Below, one piece after another: positions 49,659 through 52,392 of a DNA stretch of 52,392 nt. Within the stretch, counting starts at the first letter, position 1. Each line of letters begins with the position of its first letter. A program made the position numbers and the translations under genes. The DNA comes from Terriglobia bacterium (GTDB lineage: Bacteria > Acidobacteriota > Terriglobia > Bryobacterales > Bryobacteraceae). The stretch is from contig JAIQFL010000023.1 in assembly GCA_020073365.1 (NCBI GenBank), positions 1 to 52,392 of the forward strand, read 5' to 3'. Under the pieces are notes generated by a model. That model was not told the origin of the DNA and did no database searches. It saw only the letters and a list, made by a program, of their open reading frames with translations.

Positions 49659-50654
49659 ATGGCAGCTATTCCTGAATCGGCAACCAGTTTCATGTCGGGG
49701 CTCATCGAACGGGCCCGCAAGCTCAAGAAGACCATCGTATTTCCAGAAGGCACCGATTCACGGGTGCTCCAGGCCGCCGGGCGGCTGGCGCGTGAGGGCG
49801 TAGTCAAACCGGTGCTCGTCGGCGCCAAACCCGCGGGCGCCCCGGAAGGCGTGGCCTTTGTCGATCCGGCGAAATCGCCGCTCCTGGCGAGGTATGGGGC
49901 GATCTACTACGAGCGGCGGCGCGCCAAGGGGATTACCCAGGTAGAGGCGGCGGAAATCGCGCAGCGCCCGTTATATTTCGCGTCGTTGATGGTGGCCGCA
50001 GGGGATGCCGATGGCAGCGTGGGGGGCGCCGTGAACAGCACGGCCGAGACGGTGCGCGCGGCCCTGCATTCGGTGGGGCCGGACCCGCGCTCGCGCCTCG
50101 TATCGGGCGTCTTCATCATGGCGCTCCAGGACCGCTCCCTGGGTCACAACGGGCTGATGGCCTTCGCGGACTGCGCGGTGGTGGTGGATCCGACGCCCAC
50201 GCAGCTTGCCGATATCGCCATCGCGACGGCCGAGAGCACGCGCGTTCTGCTGGCGACCGAGCCGGCCGTGGCGCTGCTCAGTTTCTCCACCAAAGGCAGC
50301 GGCAAGCATCACCAAGTGGACCAGGTGGTGGAAGCGCTCCGCATCGTTCAAGCGCGCGCCCTGGAACTGAACGTGGACGGCGAATTGCAGGCCGATGCGG
50401 CGGTCTCGATGGTGGTGGGCCAATCCAAGGCGCCTGGATCGAGGGTAGCTGGACGGGCCAATACGCTGGTGTTTCCGAACCTGGCATCGGCCAACATCGG
50501 GTGCAAGCTGGTGGAGCGGCTGGGCGGCGCCATGGCCATCGGACCGTTCCTGCAGGGGCTGGCCAAGCCCGCCAACGACCTGTCGCGGGGGTGTTCGGCC
50601 GAGGACATTTTCAACGTGGCGGTGGTGACGGCGTTGCAGTCGGAAAAGCCATGA
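49659..50654 (+). CDS. pta: Phosphate acetyltransferase
   Basis: A 331-aa enzyme for acetyl-CoA plus phosphate to acetyl phosphate plus CoA. The short form, without DRTGG or CBS domains, has KKTIVFPEGTDSRVLQAAGR, LARYGAIYYERRRAKGITQV, VGGAVNSTAETVRAALHSVG, LSFSTKGSGKHHQVDQVVEA and the closing AKPANDLSRGCSAEDIFNVA. It belongs to overflow or acetate metabolism; no ackA gene is adjacent. The stop overlaps the start of the deacetylase-like gene (ATGA), which links acetyl-phosphate production with protein deacetylation. Confidence 0.95.
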   Translation: MAAIPESATSFMSGLIERARKLKKTIVFPEGTDSRVLQAAGRLAREGVVKPVLVGAKPAGAPEGVAFVDPAKSPLLARYGAIYYERRRAKGITQVEAAEIAQRPLYFASLMVAAGDADGSVGGAVNSTAETVRAALHSVGPDPRSRLVSGVFIMALQDRSLGHNGLMAFADCAVVVDPTPTQLADIAIATAESTRVLLATEPAVALLSFSTKGSGKHHQVDQVVEALRIVQARALELNVDGELQADAAVSMVVGQSKAPGSRVAGRANTLVFPNLASANIGCKLVERLGGAMAIGPFLQGLAKPANDLSRGCSAEDIFNVAVVTALQSEKP

Positions 50655-51646
50655 GCGAGACCGGCGCCAGACAACCCCTTCCCTTCCGGCTGGTCTATTC
50701 CGAGCTGTACGACCTACACCTCGGAGAGCACGTTTTTCCCTCCAAGAAATACCGCTGGCTGCACGATCGGCTGATCCGCACGCGTTTCGCCGCCCCCGAG
50801 GATTTCATCGAACCTTCCGCGGCCACCGATGACGACCTGCGGCTGGTGCACGATCCCGAGTGGGTGGCCAAGCTCAGAAGCGGTACCCTCACCTATCAGG
50901 ACATCCTGCGGCTGGAGATTCCGTACTCGCGCCAGATGGTGGAAGCGTTCTGGCTGGCCGCGGGAGGCACCATTCTGGCGGCGCGCCTGGCCCGGGAATC
51001 GGGCGTGGGATTCAACATCGGCGGTGGATTCCACCATGCGTTTCCCGGGCATGGCGAGGGGTTCTGCGCGATCAACGATATCGCGGTGGCCATCCGGCGG
51101 TTGCAGCGCGATGGGACCATTCGCCGCGCCATGGTGGTGGATTGCGACGTGCATCACGGCAACGGCACGGCCGCCGTTTTCGCGGGCGATCCATCGGTGT
51201 TCACGCTTTCCATCCACCAGTACAACAACTATCCGAGTGAAAAGCCGCCCTCCAGCCTGGACATTCACCTGGCCGACGGAATCGGCGATGGAGAGTATTT
51301 GCACCGGTTGGGGAACGGCTACCGCGCGGCGCTGACCATGTTTCAGCCGGAGCTGGTGATCTACGTGGCGGGCGCCGACCCCTATTTCGAAGACCAGTTA
51401 GGCGGGTTATCGCTCACCTTCGACGGGCTCAAAGAGCGCGACCGGCTAGTGATCTGGACGGCGCTCACGCACCGGATTCCGGTGGCCATCGTACTGGCCG
51501 GGGGCTACGCACAGAGCGTGGAAGATACCATCACGATTCACGCCAATACGGCGGCGGTGGCCAAGGAAATAGCGGGGAAGACCTGGGCCGCGGGGCAAAC
51601 CGAGGCCGGCCCGGTGCCCACAGGACCTGGGCCACAGGCCGGGTAG
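50651..51646 (+). CDS. Histone deacetylase-like (class IV) amidohydrolase
   Basis: A 331-aa zinc hydrolase of the arginase/deacetylase fold. NIGGGFHHAFPGHGEGFCAI carries the paired catalytic His, VVDCDVHHGNGTAAVF the zinc ligands (Asp, His), and VYVAGADPYFEDQLGG-like IYVAGADPYFEDQLGG the third Asp. IHQYNNYPSEKPPSSLDIHL and VLAGGYAQSVEDTI fit the HDAC11-like bacterial group. Bacterial members act on acetylated proteins or small amides; substrate here is unknown. Start ATG overlaps pta. A Gly/Pro-rich tail ends the protein. Confidence 0.92.
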   Translation: MSETGARQPLPFRLVYSELYDLHLGEHVFPSKKYRWLHDRLIRTRFAAPEDFIEPSAATDDDLRLVHDPEWVAKLRSGTLTYQDILRLEIPYSRQMVEAFWLAAGGTILAARLARESGVGFNIGGGFHHAFPGHGEGFCAINDIAVAIRRLQRDGTIRRAMVVDCDVHHGNGTAAVFAGDPSVFTLSIHQYNNYPSEKPPSSLDIHLADGIGDGEYLHRLGNGYRAALTMFQPELVIYVAGADPYFEDQLGGLSLTFDGLKERDRLVIWTALTHRIPVAIVLAGGYAQSVEDTITIHANTAAVAKEIAGKTWAAGQTEAGPVPTGPGPQAG

Positions 51647-51758
51647 CGCGTCTTTGTTCCCTCTTCGGGTTGGTCTTGCCGCTATTGCCTGCCCTTGCCT
51701 ATCCTCTTGTCGCGAAAAGGCCTGTCCGCTGCGGTAACCGCCCGCTCAGACTCAGAAC

Positions 51759-51875
51759 GCGTGAGAGAATTATGGCCGCCGATGAACGCGGATTAACACG
51801 GATAAGAAAGGATTGGAGTTATGGCGTTCATCCGCGTTCATCTCGGCCCAATCGGTTTGTTCCCACCTCTCACGC
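51759..51875. repeat. Long nested inverted repeat (hairpin-like element)
   Basis: Outer arms GCGTGAGAG (51759-51767) and CTCTCACGC (51867-51875), inner arms ggccg-cc-gatgaacgcggat (51774-51793) and atccgcgttcatc-tc-ggcc (51830-51848). The GATGAACGCGGAT core is perfect over 13 bases. It occupies the centre of the 342-bp gap between the deacetylase and DUF362 genes. The rest of that gap shows no gene. Such a nested, about 117-bp structure could be a miniature mobile element or a structured RNA. Confidence 0.75.
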
Positions 51876-51988
51876 GACCGCGTGCAGACGACCACGCCAA
51901 TCCTGTTACAGAACTTCGACCCCTGGCCTCGATCAGTGCATAGTGCTATAAAAGAATCGGAATAGCTGAAATTGCCGGGGCAAGAGCC

Positions 51989-52392
51989 ATGCGCATCGGC
52001 CCACAACACGGCATCGCTCGCAGAGGTTTCCTCGAAGCCGCTCTGGCCGGCGCCTTCGTGGCCAGAGCCGCCCTCGAAAAGTCCAAAGTCGTCATCGCGC
52101 GCGATCCGGCTCTCCGCGCCTCCGGAGGCTCCCCCGATTCCGGCCGGGTCTTGAAGATGCTCGATCGGGCCATGCAGTCGTTCTACGGCGGCGATTCCCC
52201 GATCGATGCCTGGAAGAGAGCTGTGCGGCCCGGCGAAGTGGTCGGCCTCAAGGTAAACTGCCTTTCCGGCAGGGGCGCCGCTACCCATCCCGTGCTGGTG
52301 GAAGCCATCTGCGAGCGCCTGCAGCAAGCCGGAATTCCGCCGACGGACATTGTAATCTGGGACCGGCTGAACTCCGACCTGGAAAGCGCCGG
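51989..52392 (+). CDS. Tat-exported DUF362 protein, 5' part
   Basis: Runs off the window end. The first 134 codons give a twin-arginine signal (GIARRGFLEAALAGAF) and then DPALRASGGSPDSGRVLKML, AWKRAVRPGEVVGLKVNCLS, GRGAATHPVLVEAICERLQQ and AGIPPTDIVIWDRLNSDLES. VGLKVNCLSG and the IVIWDR motif are the start of the DUF362 domain, seen in Tat-secreted proteins, sometimes with ferredoxin-like parts. Function unknown. Confidence 0.85.
   Translation, partial: MRIGPQHGIARRGFLEAALAGAFVARAALEKSKVVIARDPALRASGGSPDSGRVLKMLDRAMQSFYGGDSPIDAWKRAVRPGEVVGLKVNCLSGRGAATHPVLVEAICERLQQAGIPPTDIVIWDRLNSDLESA

Overview
The window is high-GC bacterial DNA that reads as a chromosome segment of an Acidobacteriota member, most likely the Solibacter/Bryobacterales branch. 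The main pointers are a PadR regulator paired with a very large duplicated FtsX/MacB-type permease (ADOP, a family typical of that phylum), many twin-arginine and Sec-secreted proteins, several toxin-antitoxin modules, abundant small intergenic palindromes and dense short operons. No rRNA, tRNA, CRISPR array or complete prophage was seen. The taxonomic call is inferred from gene content, not from a marker tree.

Left part (1-12 kb): the 5' end of an IS5-like transposase at the window edge, malate dehydrogenase, a ParDE-type module, the padR-ADOP pair, a DDAH-type amidinohydrolase, a Tat-exported Gfo/Idh/MocA oxidoreductase, a secreted protein, an orphan hydrogenase-maturation-type protease, and a D-amino-acid-oxidase-like lipoprotein whose domain order appears circularly permuted. 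A nitrilase-superfamily gene and a DUF2442 gene follow. Between them lie gene remnants: an ADOP C-terminus with an internal deletion, a truncated MerR gene, and a frameshifted C-terminus of a WD40-type protein.

Ceramide-type operon (12.3-17.2 kb, minus strand): DUF3047 protein, NAD-dependent epimerase/reductase, PAP2-type membrane phosphatase/head-group transferase, large GNAT-like acyltransferase and an alpha-oxoamine synthase resembling serine palmitoyltransferase. Four of the five genes overlap their neighbour or are almost in contact with it. The set matches the logic of bacterial ceramide synthesis (condensation, N-acylation, keto-reduction, head-group chemistry). It is the strongest candidate here for an under-described pathway.

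Middle (17-33 kb): an LEA-like secreted protein, a membrane-anchored HEAT/lipoyl-like hybrid, two hicAB modules, a TPR-thioredoxin pair, ruvC-yebC, a polytopic membrane protein with DUF1697, an ECF sigma factor with a zinc-finger/FecR anti-sigma separated by a long palindrome, a PIN-TRAM protein with ispD-ispF, an NmrA-like protein, and divergent beta-propeller-type proteins.

Right part (33-52 kb): a tightly packed glycosylation island (two GT2 enzymes, DUF2304, a TMTC-like GT-C/TPR protein, GT4) running into a secreted GH44 glucanase and a secreted Ig-like protein. Then come a Cys/Met-metabolism PLP enzyme, small secreted proteins, ruvX-mltG, an AI-2E-type transporter, a coupled pta-histone-deacetylase-like pair, and a DUF362 Tat protein cut by the window end.

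A family of short palindromes (core GACAGACG...CGTCTGTC followed by CCCAC) recurs across the window, almost always in intergenic space. At one site such repeats have become the C-terminal tail of a glycosyltransferase.
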